64,000 nucleotides of DNA from Eutreptiella sp. 'Long Island Sound 2002' (Eukaryota; Euglenozoa; Euglenophyceae; Eutreptiales; Eutreptiaceae). Positions within the stretch are counted from its first letter, which is position 1; the number at the start of each line of letters is the position of its first letter. The notes under the pieces were generated by a model. The model was given only the letters and a program-made list of their open reading frames with translations, was not told the origin of the DNA and did no database searches. Of the stretch, positions 1 to 25,300 are shown piece after piece. The position numbers and the translations under genes were made by a program. The DNA lies in the NCBI GenBank assembly GCA_964036045.1, contig OZ038382.1, positions 10,096,235 to 10,160,234 on the forward strand, written 5' to 3'.

Positions 1-3000
1 CTGAGGTCTTCGCGGTCAGAGCGCCCCAGTGAGCCTCTGCCTTGTGCAGATCTTGGCGTCGTACAAACTGCCAATGTCACGCTGCAGCCTGTGGCACGAC
101 CCGCCTCCGTTTCAGCCCCCGTACCTCAGCCCCCGACGAATCCAGTCGATGGAACGCCGACGGATGTCCTCTGGCCCCAAACCGCAGCAGGTGCAGGGTA
201 TGAAGCCGCCACAGCAGATGGAGCTCTTGCCCCGCACCCCTCTGACCTGCTGCAGCTGCTTGTGAAAGGCACCTACTCCACATGTTTGACGCGTGTTGCA
301 GACCTGCTCCAGCACAGGGCTGCGGATGAAGCATCAGAGCCGCGGGCAAGACCACAGCTACAGCTGTTCCACACCCCAACCACCTCAACTCCGCTGCCCC
401 CCACCGAGCCCGAGCCCCTCATGGATTTTGGTACACTCCAGACTCCCGGTGACTTCCATGATCCGCAGTCTCCAGCGGATCATGCCTCTTCTGCGTCTGC
501 GGTCTTTCAGACCCAGTGGGTCGCAGTGGGTGGGTCCCCTGCAGAAATTGTGCGGCTGCAAACCCCAAAAGATATACACGTGGAACCCCAGATCGCAGAG
601 GCCCAGAGTGCCCCGGACCCCAGTGACCTGCTGCAGCTGCTGGGCGCTCCGCTCAACAGCATTTGCCCCCCCGCAGGGGACTTCACACACTTGACTCACA
701 CTGCATACCTGCTCGGACACCAGATTTCTATGGATGCAGCCACACAGCCCTTCGCAGAGCTGCTGCAGCAACCACACGGAACCTCAGGCACCTCTACTCC
801 GCAACCCCTTTCTGAAGAACAGTCCCATGCGCACCTCAAGACCCTGCAGAAACCCAATAAGGCGCTGCAGCTTCTGGCAGGTGCCACCTCCTTGTCGTCT
901 CTTGTACCTCAAAGCCTGACAGATATAGTCGGACCAGCTGCAGATGCCCCATTCCACCCCATGGCAGATTTGGACACGAAGCCCAGCGTCACAGAGGCCA
1001 GGGCAGATGCAGCCCTAACAGACAGGCCTCTTCCTGGGAACTCTTCCTCGAAACTGTTGCAGCTGCTGGGCGTCCCTGTCAACAGTACCGACTTCACACA
1101 CTTATTGTTCGTTGCAGACCTCCTCCGATACCACAGTTCTATGGATCGGGCCCCACAGCCCTTCCTGGAGACTCAGCTTCAACCCGACGCCACCTCGGGC
1201 ACCTCCGCTCCACAGCCCCCACCTGAGCATCAGGGCTCACAAGCCCCATTGGAGGCAGCCCCCGTAAACTTGGCTTCGGTTTGCCCGGACGCTGGGGCAC
1301 AACAACCGTCAGCAGACACCCCACACGATACCAGGTCCTCCAGAGGCTCGATCCTGGATCCCCTTGCGAACCTCGACGTCCTGCGGATACGCGATGAATA
1401 TCTAAAAGCGCCAATCTGTCCTTCATCCCCTGCGCCGGAAATCATACCAGACACCAGCGAACCACGGACAGCCATTGACACGCCCCTCAACCCCCCACTA
1501 CCCACCACGTACTCTTGCCCTGTGCCCTCCGATCTGCTGCAGCTGCTGGGGGCACCGATCAACGGTACTTACTTCGCGCTTGTGACGTACCTTGCAGCCC
1601 TGCTCGAACGTGACAGTGCTGTGGACGCAGGGCCGCAGCGCGCGATCCAGACCCCAAGCACCTACACAGAGGCTCGATCACAGACCCGTGTGGAGGCAGC
1701 CCCTGTAGACTATGCTTCACAGCTTCGCCCAGACGCTGAATTGCCTCAAACGTTGACGGACGCCCCGCACCGCACGATGTACTCCAGAGATTCCGTACTG
1801 CCATGCCCTGCAGATCTCGACGAGCTGCCGATACGCGATGAGCCTCTGAAAGCTGCGGCCTCATCTTCACTCCATAACTCAGCGGCCTTGGCAGATCCAG
1901 CCCCAACAGACACGCGTGTTCCTCCACAGCCCTCTGACCTGCTGCAGCTGCTGGGTGCACTAAGCAACGGTACATATTTCACAAACCTCAAATGCGTTGC
2001 AGACCTGTTGGTTCACCAGACTTCTCCTGACGCCCCACAGCCCTTACAGCCATTGGCCAAGCTGCAGCCGCATTCACGCACCTCAACACCGCAACCTCCC
2101 ACTGAGCCCCGATCACGGACGGCTCTGCCGCTTCAGGCTGACACCAGCGAACCACAAACGTCCACACCCCACGACACCACGTACTCTTGCCCTGTGCCCT
2201 CCGATCTGCTGCAGCTGCTGGGGGCACCGATCAACGGTACTTACTTCGCGCTTGTGACGTACCTTGCAGCCCTGCTCGAACGTGACAGTGCTGTGGACGC
2301 AGGGCCGCAGCGCGCGATCCAGACCCCAAGCACCTACACAGAGGCTCGATCACAGACCCGTGTGGAGGCAGCCCCTGTAGACTATGCTTCACAGCTTCGC
2401 CCAGACGCTGAATTGCCTCAAACGTTGACGGACGCCCCGCACCGCACGATGTACTCCAGAGATTCCGTACTGCCATGCCCTGCAGATCTCGACGAGCTGC
2501 CGATACGCGATGAGCCTCTGAAAGCTGCGGCCTCATCTTCACTCCATAACTCAGCGGCCTTGGCAGATCCAGCCCCAACAGACACGCGTGTTCCTCCACA
2601 GCCCTCTGACCTGCTGCAGCTGCTGGGTGCACTAAGCAACGGTACATATTTCACAAACCTCAAATGCGTTGCAGACCTGTTGGTTCACCAGACTTCTCCT
2701 GACGCCCCACAGCCCTTACAGCCATTGGCCAAGCTGCAGCCGCATTCACGCACCTCAACACCGCAACCTCCCACTGAGCCCCGATCACGGACGGCTCTGC
2801 CGCTTCAGGCTGACACCAGCGAACCACAAACGTCCACACCCCACGACACCACGTACTCTTGCCCTGTGCCCTCCGATCTGCTGCAGCTGCTGGGGGCACC
2901 GATCAACGGTACTTACTTCGCGCTTGTGACGTACCTTGCAGCCCTGCTCGAACGTGACAGTGCTGTGGACGCAGGGCCGCAGCGCGCGATCCAGACCCCA

Positions 3001-4341
3001 AGCACCTACACAGAGGCTCGATCACAGACCCGTGTGGAGGCAGCCCCTGTAGACTTTGCTTCACAGCTTCGCCCAGACGCTGAATTGCCTCAAACGTTGA
3101 CGGACGCCCCGCACCGCACGATGTACTCCAGAGATTCCGTACTGCCATGCCCTGCAGATCTCGACGAGCTGCCGATACGCGATGAGCCTCTGAAAGCTGC
3201 GGCCTCATCTTCACTCCATAATTTACCCCAAGTCTCAGCGGCCTTGGCAGATCCAGCCCCAACAGACACGCGTGTTGCTCCACAGCCCTCTGACCTTCCG
3301 GGAATCAACGGTGCATCTTTTACAAACCCACCAAACGATGGAGGGCCAGCTGCAAAGCGGCAGGCACAGCCATATCAAACCCCAGGCTCTTCACCACTGC
3401 AGCCTTTCACTGAGCCCCGATCACATACCCCACTAGCGGCTCCACAGTTTCAAGCTGACACCAGCAGACTACAGCCGTCCACCGAGAGAGAGCCTGGATC
3501 ATTAGCCCCGGTGGAGGCAGCCCTTCCAGATGTTAATTTGCCGCAAGCATCCACTGACCGCCCCCGCAGCACCACGTCTGGATGCTCAACACTGCACTCC
3601 CTTGCGGATCTCGACGCACCCCGGACTCCCGATGACGTGCCGCAGCCTCTGGCAGATCATGCCCGTCCCCCATCTGCGGTGTTGCAGACCCCCACTGCCG
3701 CAGTCGATGGGTGCCCGACAGACGTCCCCAAAGCCCAGGCCGGAGCACATGTGGATACGAAACCCGCGATCTCGGAAGCCGGGGCAGATCGCACGCCGTC
3801 TGTTCTGCTGCAGCTGCTTGGCACCCACATCGAGTTAACGCGAACGCTCGCGCGGGATGTGAAGCAGCAGCGCTGGCTGCACCACAAACTACTGTACAGC
3901 CGCTGGCAGCAGCAACAGCAAGTGACGCTGCTTTGGCTGCAGCTGCATAACGCGTGCCTCCAGTTGTCAGCGAATGGAATGCCCAACCGTGTGCCGCTGC
4001 AGCCCCCTTTGCAACAACTCGTTCAAAACGCAGTCAGTCTACAGCGCCAAGGGGGTGAATGTCCTCTGCGAGTAGCCTCTGCTCCAGCGTCAACCGCCTC
4101 GGACCGTCGCTCCACTGCTGCTCAAACTGCTGTACCATCTGACGGGGGCTGCCTCGAGCCGCTTGGAGAACGCGCCGCAAGTCCCGGTGTCACTGGTCTT
4201 CTTCCGGCTTTGACGCCCACTCCATTTCAAGGGACGGTCCGTCCCTCGCGGACACCGGGCACCCGGGCCTCGGTGTCTGTGGCGAGGAACAAGACGAAGG
4301 TTGGCCTGCTTTGCGACAATGCGCCAAAGCAGGTGTCATAA
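1..4341 (+). CDS. Pro/Ser/Thr-rich repeat protein with DLLQLLG motifs (5' partial)
   Basis: The frame is open from the first base to the TAA at 4339-4341, 1446 codons, so the start lies outside the window or an upstream exon joins here; the GTG at 91 is not a credible start. Composition is rich in Pro, Ser, Thr, Ala and Gln. The motif (S)DLLQLLG or a close variant recurs about ten times (near nt 247, 628, 862, 1051, 1531, 1936, 2203, 2608, 2875, 3808). It is usually followed by N-G-T-Y/F-F and then a V/L-A-D/A-L-L segment some 20 residues on, so each unit may form two short amphipathic helices in a disordered chain. Nucleotides 1503-2174 are repeated at 2175-2846 and, partly, from 2847. The last 200 residues differ: a Gln/Leu/Trp-rich helical stretch (nt 3830-3980), then a Ser/Thr-rich tail. 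No signal peptide or known domain was recognised. Scaffold or binding repeats are a guess; function unknown. Confidence 0.7.
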   Translation: MRSSRSERPSEPLPCADLGVVQTANVTLQPVARPASVSAPVPQPPTNPVDGTPTDVLWPQTAAGAGYEAATADGALAPHPSDLLQLLVKGTYSTCLTRVADLLQHRAADEASEPRARPQLQLFHTPTTSTPLPPTEPEPLMDFGTLQTPGDFHDPQSPADHASSASAVFQTQWVAVGGSPAEIVRLQTPKDIHVEPQIAEAQSAPDPSDLLQLLGAPLNSICPPAGDFTHLTHTAYLLGHQISMDAATQPFAELLQQPHGTSGTSTPQPLSEEQSHAHLKTLQKPNKALQLLAGATSLSSLVPQSLTDIVGPAADAPFHPMADLDTKPSVTEARADAALTDRPLPGNSSSKLLQLLGVPVNSTDFTHLLFVADLLRYHSSMDRAPQPFLETQLQPDATSGTSAPQPPPEHQGSQAPLEAAPVNLASVCPDAGAQQPSADTPHDTRSSRGSILDPLANLDVLRIRDEYLKAPICPSSPAPEIIPDTSEPRTAIDTPLNPPLPTTYSCPVPSDLLQLLGAPINGTYFALVTYLAALLERDSAVDAGPQRAIQTPSTYTEARSQTRVEAAPVDYASQLRPDAELPQTLTDAPHRTMYSRDSVLPCPADLDELPIRDEPLKAAASSSLHNSAALADPAPTDTRVPPQPSDLLQLLGALSNGTYFTNLKCVADLLVHQTSPDAPQPLQPLAKLQPHSRTSTPQPPTEPRSRTALPLQADTSEPQTSTPHDTTYSCPVPSDLLQLLGAPINGTYFALVTYLAALLERDSAVDAGPQRAIQTPSTYTEARSQTRVEAAPVDYASQLRPDAELPQTLTDAPHRTMYSRDSVLPCPADLDELPIRDEPLKAAASSSLHNSAALADPAPTDTRVPPQPSDLLQLLGALSNGTYFTNLKCVADLLVHQTSPDAPQPLQPLAKLQPHSRTSTPQPPTEPRSRTALPLQADTSEPQTSTPHDTTYSCPVPSDLLQLLGAPINGTYFALVTYLAALLERDSAVDAGPQRAIQTPSTYTEARSQTRVEAAPVDFASQLRPDAELPQTLTDAPHRTMYSRDSVLPCPADLDELPIRDEPLKAAASSSLHNLPQVSAALADPAPTDTRVAPQPSDLPGINGASFTNPPNDGGPAAKRQAQPYQTPGSSPLQPFTEPRSHTPLAAPQFQADTSRLQPSTEREPGSLAPVEAALPDVNLPQASTDRPRSTTSGCSTLHSLADLDAPRTPDDVPQPLADHARPPSAVLQTPTAAVDGCPTDVPKAQAGAHVDTKPAISEAGADRTPSVLLQLLGTHIELTRTLARDVKQQRWLHHKLLYSRWQQQQQVTLLWLQLHNACLQLSANGMPNRVPLQPPLQQLVQNAVSLQRQGGECPLRVASAPASTASDRRSTAAQTAVPSDGGCLEPLGERAASPGVTGLLPALTPTPFQGTVRPSRTPGTRASVSVARNKTKVGLLCDNAPKQVS
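1503..3300 (+). repeat. 672-bp in-frame tandem repeat inside the DLLQLLG ORF
   Basis: Copy 1 is 1503-2174, copy 2 is 2175-2846, and copy 3 starts at 2847 and decays after about 3300. The unit is 224 codons, so the frame is kept. Copies 1 and 2 look identical by eye. Copy 3 carries a Tyr-to-Phe change (nt 3056 area), a four-codon insertion near 3222-3236 and a lost second DLLQLLG motif. The near-identity points to a recent duplication or ongoing gene conversion. Confidence 0.9.
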
Positions 4342-6823
4342 ACCCTGGCAGTAGCCCCTGCACCTCAGTCATCGTAAAACTGATCCCCATCCCTCGGCTG
4401 AGGGCATCTAACGGTTTGGTTTGGCTCAGTGGGAAGTGCGGCATCGACGACTCCCTGCGGAGGAAACCGGAGCTTTGGTCACAGGTTGCAGGTAAAGCGA
4501 CCTGATGACAACGGTGAATCCTCTTTGTGTGCTGGGCCCAAGAGCATACAGCCTCCCAGGCTGTTTTCTCCACGGCACATATTGCTTATCAAGCAGCAAA
4601 ATGTCCGGACATGGCAAAGCTCAAGCTTACCACTGCAGCTCTGGCATTCAGACACAAGTACAGATGCGGAGAACACTGGGGGCCATGGGTGCCCCCCCAT
4701 CAATTTCCACAGCTCCTGACATTGACTGGGTCAATTAACAAGCATTAAACCATGCATTGTTCGCACTGTCGCAGGTGTACCCTCGAAGCGACCCCCATAT
4801 ATGGCCACGCAGCGCTTTGTCGCAGCAAAGGTTGGCCTTGTCAGTGTGTTAGCCTTGTCAATGTGTTTTTATTGATATGGCATTTGGCACTTGGAGAGAC
4901 ACACTGGGCTTTGTTGTTGCCATGCAAGTGTGCTGAAGGACGGATGCTGGCACAGATCTGAATACCTTTGATCGAGGCATGGCTGCGGGTGCCACACAAT
5001 TCTGCAGGATCCTGTCAGACGCAGCATAGGATGAGACACCATTATTTGAGGCGGATGGGCGAAACAAAGGTGGATGAAAGTCAAGCGAGCAGAAGTTCTC
5101 CCAAGCACACTCAACGACACCCTGAGCGTCGAGAACGTCAAGAAATTAAGGAAGAATGCGTGGCGAGCTGATTTTTTTGGCTCTTGCCCCTTTTGGCAAT
5201 GCTGACACGTCATGAGCGTGATTCCAGACAACAGCACCCCAGTGTGGGCAGGTCATGGACGGGATTTGACGGAGGTGAAATGAGCTTTGGAAGGAAAGCT
5301 CCTTGCATCTCCAACAGTTGCCAAACAGTGGGGGGAGGCCCCCCTTCTTGAAAGGGGAATCTATTGGCCCTTGGAACATGGAGTGCACCACACAGGATTC
5401 TGTGCAGGGCAACACCAAAATTTATCGGTGGCCGGGCAAATTGATTCGCAGCACATCGTAAGTGCAATAAATTGTAATTGCATAGCATAGCGTAAACGAA
5501 CACACACCCAAGAAACGACATCGGCTGAAACTCCAGCCTCTTGAGGCAGCACAAATGCTATGCCATGAGCAGGCAAACGAGCGCTGCTTGTGATGGGTAG
5601 TTGAGTGCACCAAGCATTGTCACAAGCTGAGGAGGAGTAAGTGTTTGGGTTTGTAAAGAATGTAAAGAATGTGGGTTTGCAGAATTATGGGGTGAATCTG
5701 CGAATGTAGTCCAAGGCCTCTGATCTGGGATCACTGCTTTTGCGAATACGTCGGCAATAAAGCACTTCAGTCGTGAGAAGAGTTCGATAGCTGTGCCGTG
5801 CTATGTAAGCTCCTGCCTTTGACATGTCAGGCAACTGGACCGTAGCCGCTGGATGTGCTGCACTTTCCAGGTACAACCATTGCAGCCTCGTGCAACCTGC
5901 ACCTGCATCAAGGCAATGTCTCAAATCTGATGGAGAACCAAAAAAATAAGGAAAACAGGTGTAGCAGCAAGCTCGAGAACCTCTGACCATGCCTTCTCCA
6001 CAATGGCGCTGAAACTAAAGTTTGCCCAATGCTGCAGCATGATGAGGCTGTTGGGCATGTCAAATGAAGATATGGTGAGAGTTTGTGGGTACTGGATCTA
6101 TTTTGGGACATGATTCTGGTGTATGAAGTCACGCGTTGGCAAAAGGGGGCTTACATTGAACCTGGAACCGTGAAAATGGGAGCTGGCATCGCTGCGAAAA
6201 GCAGGTGAAAAACACACAGCATTGCAGAATTCGTGTCCAATTTGCTTTTTGGTGCATTGCACACACTTCTTGCGTTCGTCCAGTTGAGGCTCACGATGCT
6301 CCCAGTCTGCTGACACCTCACAAACAAGGTAGGCGCAGTTGGTTTGAAACAGCATTTGTTGGGTTGGCAAAGAAGCAATAGCTGTCATTTTGGCAAAGAT
6401 ATCCCCTCTTGGGTCGCCGTTATAGATCGATTTTACTCCCATTTAATGGATCTGTGCAGTCAGATCATAAAAAAATCGAAGCTTGCCCTTGAAATCTGGC
6501 GCGCGAAAGTTCCGGAGGGAGCTGACGGCAAGCGGCACGCTCCCTCCAGAACTTGCGTGCGCCAGATTTAAAAGGGCATGGTGTTGGACAATGTACAGCC
6601 CCGCTGACTGTTGTCCAACGATTGCCATGCACATGTGCATGACGTTCTTGAAGTGTTACAACTAGGTCGTCTATTTCCTCCAGTGTCGGCTCCTCCCATA
6701 GTATCAACACATTCTCACTGAAAGAGGCTCTGTTGATGGTTCATCAAGCGTATTACTGTGCAGTCATGGCAGTCGCCAGACACGGAACGTTTTTTGTGCT
6801 TTGCAGTTGAACAGCTCCGCACA
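4342..6823. other. Spacer between the repeat-protein ORF and the cyclase gene
   Basis: No convincing exon was found. AATAAA occurs at 5466-5471 and 5756-5761, over 1.1 kb after the upstream stop, so neither is clearly its poly(A) signal. The only strong structure is the inverted repeat at 6485-6577. The promoter of the cyclase gene should lie here, but no TATA box or other element could be assigned. Confidence 0.5.
6485..6577. repeat. Long imperfect inverted repeat (hairpin)
   Basis: A left arm of 38 bases (6485-6522) pairs with a right arm of 39 bases (6539-6577) around a 16-base loop, with only a few mismatches. Each arm includes AAATCTGGCGC and GGAGGGAGC. A second, smaller inverted repeat follows at once: TTGGACAA near 6585 and TTGTCCAA near 6610. 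It could be a MITE, a hairpin RNA or a chance foldback. It lies about 250 bases before the cyclase start codon. Confidence 0.75.
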
Positions 6824-20811
<13,988 letters not shown>

Positions 20812-20877
20812 CTGGACGAACGGCCTAGCCCCCGCCCCCCCCCCGGCCCACTTCTGCACCCCCCCCCCCCAGACACG

Positions 20878-20975
20878 CAGGTTTGGCATAGAGAATAAAG
20901 ATGCACTTATGCCTGACTGTGGAGTGCATTACCTCTGGTTTGCATTTGTCTGTTTTTTAATTAGGTCACACCCCC
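20878..20975 (+). repeat. Dispersed repeat GTGGAGTGCATTACCTC, copy 3, with poly(A) signal
   Basis: Copy 3 starts near GGTTTGGCAT and ends TTTAATTAGGTCACACC. It contains AATAAA at 20894-20899, 83 bases after the cyclase stop codon, so this repeat probably supplies the gene's polyadenylation signal. The other two copies have AGTAAA or no match at that place. Confidence 0.7.
20894..20899 (+). terminator. AATAAA poly(A) signal of the cyclase gene
   Basis: A canonical hexamer 83 bases past the stop codon, in the correct orientation. No cleavage site can be fixed. Confidence 0.55.
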
Positions 20976-22143
20976 CCCAGACACGCAGCCACGGACCCCA
21001 CGCACACCCTGCCGTGGATCCCATGCCTCAAGTGTCCAACAATGTGCCGCAGCCCCCCCCCCCCCCCCCGAACAATGTGCTTCGGGAAGAGGTGTTGCTT
21101 TTTTGGTCTGAATGCCGGCTTGAGCCTCGGGTCGAGCCCCGTTTGTCCCTCAGGGCAGCCCCGGGACAGCAGCCCCTCGCTCATGGGGCCTTCGTCCCCC
21201 CCCCCCCCCCCCCCCACCCTCTATGGGAGCAATTCTCGGGTCACCGAGCAACGGCGTGTTGGTTGCTGCCTCCTCTTGCAGCCGCGCTCGACGATGGGCG
21301 TCGCCCCCACCTCTTGGACACCCCTGCCCCTGAACCCCCTCCCTCATACAACAGCCGGCGCTTACCGACACCTTTCATCTGTGACCGCAGATGGCGAGGG
21401 ACTGACAGCAGCCGGTCAACCGACGGCTCAGGGGAGTTGCTGCACTGAGTTTGACCAACGTCATTTGGCAGCTCAGTGATGGCAGCTGGCGGCTGCCCGT
21501 GAGGCGCCCCGGTTGCTGCTCACACTGACAGATGGGGAGCCTGTAAAATTTGCTGCCGCCATGCAGGGCAGTGCTTTTACAGGGAGAATATTTTCTACGA
21601 TGGATAGCCCGCCAAGGACGTCCCTCTGGGCGGGCGTTGAACTGCGGCAGGTTGCTGCCAACCGCTGGAGGTTGATGGCCAAGTTTTTTTTCATTCAGCA
21701 CCGATGGCGGATGAACAGGTTTTTCTATTTGCCAGGGACAACCTTTAGATGAATGTTTGACTGGACGATTGGAAAATTGCCCACATTTTCGCTAAGTCGT
21801 GGTCTGCATCCAATCCACAATCCAGCCCCAGTTTTTAGTGGCTCTGAGGTCACGGTTGTTCTACGTGGTGCTCGGCGCACTCCAGCACCCATCTGCCAAC
21901 CTCAGCAATCCCATGAGCAGGAGCGCGTGCTTGAATCTTGTATGATTTGTGGTGCGTTCGTGTCCTGCATGTGGGCTTATATTTTGATCCACGACCCCTT
22001 CTGTTTCTGTACCCTGCACCCCGTTGGCCTGAGGTCTCACAGGGCTGCTGTGGTATGCAAACGGTGCGAACGGTGCGAGAGTTTGGTACTGACGGTCTGG
22101 TTCACATCAGCGGAAACGAGTTGTGGGGGCGACGTGAGGATGG
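20976..22143. other. Intergenic, no gene seen
   Basis: C runs at about 21055 and 21198. A frame open from 20909 to 21448 is proline-rich only because it crosses these runs. No domain or splice pattern. Confidence 0.55.
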
Positions 22144-22366
22144 CCTTGATGTGTACCCAAGTGTCTTGATGTGTACCCAAGGGCCTTGATGTGTACCCAA
22201 GGGCCTTGATGTGTACCCAAGGGCCTTGATGTGTACCCAAGGGCCTTGATGTGTACCCAAGGGCCTTGATGTGTACCCAAGTGCGTTGATGTGTACCCAA
22301 GGGCCTTGATGTGTACCCAAGGGCCTTGATGTGTACCCAAGGGCCTTGATGTGTACCCAAGGGCCG
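22144..22366. repeat. 20-bp minisatellite, eleven units
   Basis: Unit CCTTGATGTGTACCCAAGGG, eleven copies with a strict 20-base period; two units vary (GTGTCTTGAT, GTGCGTTGAT). There are no spacers, so it is not a CRISPR array. Frames through it are low-complexity artefacts. Confidence 0.97.
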
Positions 22367-25300
22367 TGAGCCGACTACAGCAAGTCCGTACCTTGTGCCT
22401 CTCCGCAATTTATATGTGGGCGTGCGTGCGTGCAAATGTTCGTGTCCCGGGGGGCGGGGGGTATCCTCCCAGCCCTTGTAAGAACAAGGGTAAAAACACT
22501 GAAAATGACAGAAACAACACCTCCCTCTGCCACCCCCCCCCCCCTGGGCGTGTAGCGCCCCATGTGGGGCCAAAGGCCCCCAATATGCAAGAACATGCAC
22601 ACTGTACACCGAATGCCAATTTTTTTAGCCGTACCCCCCCCCCCCCCCATTTTCCCGTGGACCACAGAGATCGCGGTCTGTATCCTGTAGACACTGTCTG
22701 CCCCAAGTAGACACGGTCTGCTACTTGTGACACCCCCGCGCGAACACAGGCTGGTCCAAACATGGCACCCCGTGTTCCTGCACCTTTGGGCCTGGTTTGG
22801 ACCCGTCGTTTTTGCGGGTCCAATACTGAGAGACTTCGGTTTGTACCTTTGTGCAAGCTGCGAGAGTGCGCACTGACGCCCAGCCCCTTGCTGCCATGCA
22901 TTTTCTGCTGAAAGCACAGAGGCTGTGGAGTTACATGTGAAGTTGGGACGGAAGGTGTTGGCGTTACATGAGAACATGTGAAAGCAAAGGGGACCGAGGC
23001 GAAAGCAAAGAAGCAAGGGCACCACAATTCAAGGCCACCGAACATGTTGTCATGTGCACACCCCTGCCCCCTGGCCTAGGGGTTTGTTTGAATTTTTCAT
23101 TCCAGTCGGAGGAGGGGGCGCTCCCCCCCAAAACCCTCTCCACCCCTCCCCTGTGTATCGTATCATGTAGACGGATGCTCTGGTCAACAAAACACGGCCA
23201 ACTGGGATGAGGCACCTATGTGGAGGCAGCTGAAGTGAGCAGGCAACAGGGCACAGGGGCTGCCAAAGTGAGCGAACCCTTGATCCTGGAACCCCCCCCC
23301 CCCCCGCCCAAGCAAGACCCTGACCCCTGTCCTGGAGCCATAGATGCACTCAAATTAGGCTGAGGAGTATATGGCCTCACAAACTGAAACTATTCTTGTC
23401 ATCCAGCTTCAAATTATACCCCCCCCTCTTTGCAAATCCCCCCGGGGGGGGGGGGACCGTCACTTGGCCCAAAAAGCATAGAAAATACCAGCCGCCGAAG
23501 GCGCCAAAGAAAATTTTTGCAAGGCGCCGAAGCTGATTTACACTGTGATACTACAGATTTGGTACAGAAGGTACAGATTTGTGGTGCAAACCCCCCGCCT
23601 TCCAGGGACCACAACAGCAATGTTCTGCTGAGTGATTGGGTTTGATGGTTGAATTATTCATTAGTAGAAAGGCGCCCATGGATACCCCTTGCCCCCTCCC
23701 ATCTAGGGATCGACGAAATTGAAGCTGGGGTCTAATTCGCTCCGAATGCGCCAAATCTGGAACAGGATGTTGCCAGATCTGAGGTCCTGAAAGCAACACC
23801 AAAGGTGGCACCGCCTGAGGATCTGTTGCAGCACAATGTGCTGTGTGAGCCAGTTAAACAACAACAACCTGAGCCCCCCCAAAAAACAGACGGCTGGCTG
23901 GGAAGCCGAGCCCTCCGAGTAAGGAGAGTTTGTGCATTCCCAATGTCCTGTTTATTTGGCCGCCTGGCTATTGTCCATTGGCTGATTGGCATGGCGCGCA
24001 GCGTGCCAGGCCACATGGTGTGAGTCTTTTGAAAGCGGAATTCTTGGAGTGCTATAACAGAGGGTTCTGCTCCGGTGACTTCCGCAAGCAGGTATCCCTA
24101 GCGCCGCATGGAAAGGAATGGGTAGCCAACATTCAACGTGAGAAATGACCGACAATTGTTGTGGTAGGGGCGGGCCCTGGGAAAGGGTGTATGTCATTGG
24201 AGTGTGTGTGTAGTCACCAATGGGAGCCATGAACAATTGGAAAACTTTCAAAAATGGGGGTGGGGGATGAGGGAAGCATAAAAACATTCCATGCCGTGCT
24301 GATTTGGGGCATGTGGTATGTAATGATGGTGCTGAGAGTAGGTGTCTTCACCCATGTGCACGTATGGAGGCCTGCCCTTTTGCAACTAGACAATCACCAA
24401 AATAACATGTTTTTCTTTGATGACGGGACTGTTATGCGCTGAGCGGCCAAGTGTCAAGCCAGCACTGCCCACAGAGCATCCGCAAAAATTCAAGGTGGTG
24501 TGATCCCACAAGAAGTGGCACTCAGTGTCTGTGGATAAGGCTGATGTGCAACAAGGTTGCATTTCACTACATGTGCTTTTGCATGCATTCTCAAGTCCAC
24601 AAGTTAGCTATTTTGTGGTGCAACTCCTGGGAGGGGGGGAGGGCCAATTGATGACCGTTCCCCCTGCCCTATGGTGGGGGGATTTCCAGAGAGGGAAGAG
24701 GAGGCCATGGACATTGCTGAAGGTAGAAGAATTTTCTTCTGGCATTTTGTCCTGGAGACACGGTACACAATGCCCACAATGCCCAATACATGGCCACCAT
24801 GTCCTGTGAAACACCATAGTGCAAGCTTGTGTGCTAACGTTGCACTTTTTTTTTCTCTCCTGGTTTCGCAGCGCACCTGCACTGCTTTTTGAGCCAGCAA
24901 CCAAAGTGATTGAGGTTTGTTTTCAAGTCTCTACGTGCAGCTTCTGTTTAGGTGTATTCATTGTGGTTTTCTATGAGTTGATGGCTGACTGCTTGGGATT
25001 GTTTGGTTCTGGACGGGGCCTTGGCCATGGTTTATGAGATGCCTGGATGCAGCCCCTCAGGCTACAAGGCCCATTAAGGCCAGATTTTTGCAGAGATAGA
25101 CACAAAAGTGTGCCGCGAGAGCTGCTTGGTGGTTACCCCAGGGCGGTTGGTCAGTGGCATGGGGCAAAAAATTTTGTAGCAATTCCTGATGATTTTATTT
25201 TTGCCTCAATCATATTTGGGAATGCCCTGGTTGGAAAGCCGAAACAAGGATTTCCTAGCCTCTGTCCCTTGAACCAAGGCATGAAGCCAATCCACTGTCT

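Noticed and set aside
1559-3283. Three near-identical antisense ORFs (about 130 codons each)
   Set aside because: They are shadows of the 672-bp tandem repeat on the opposite strand; the sense frame is open through the whole 4.3 kb.
22144-22366. CRISPR-like regular array
   Set aside because: 20-base units are directly contiguous, without spacers, in a eukaryotic context.
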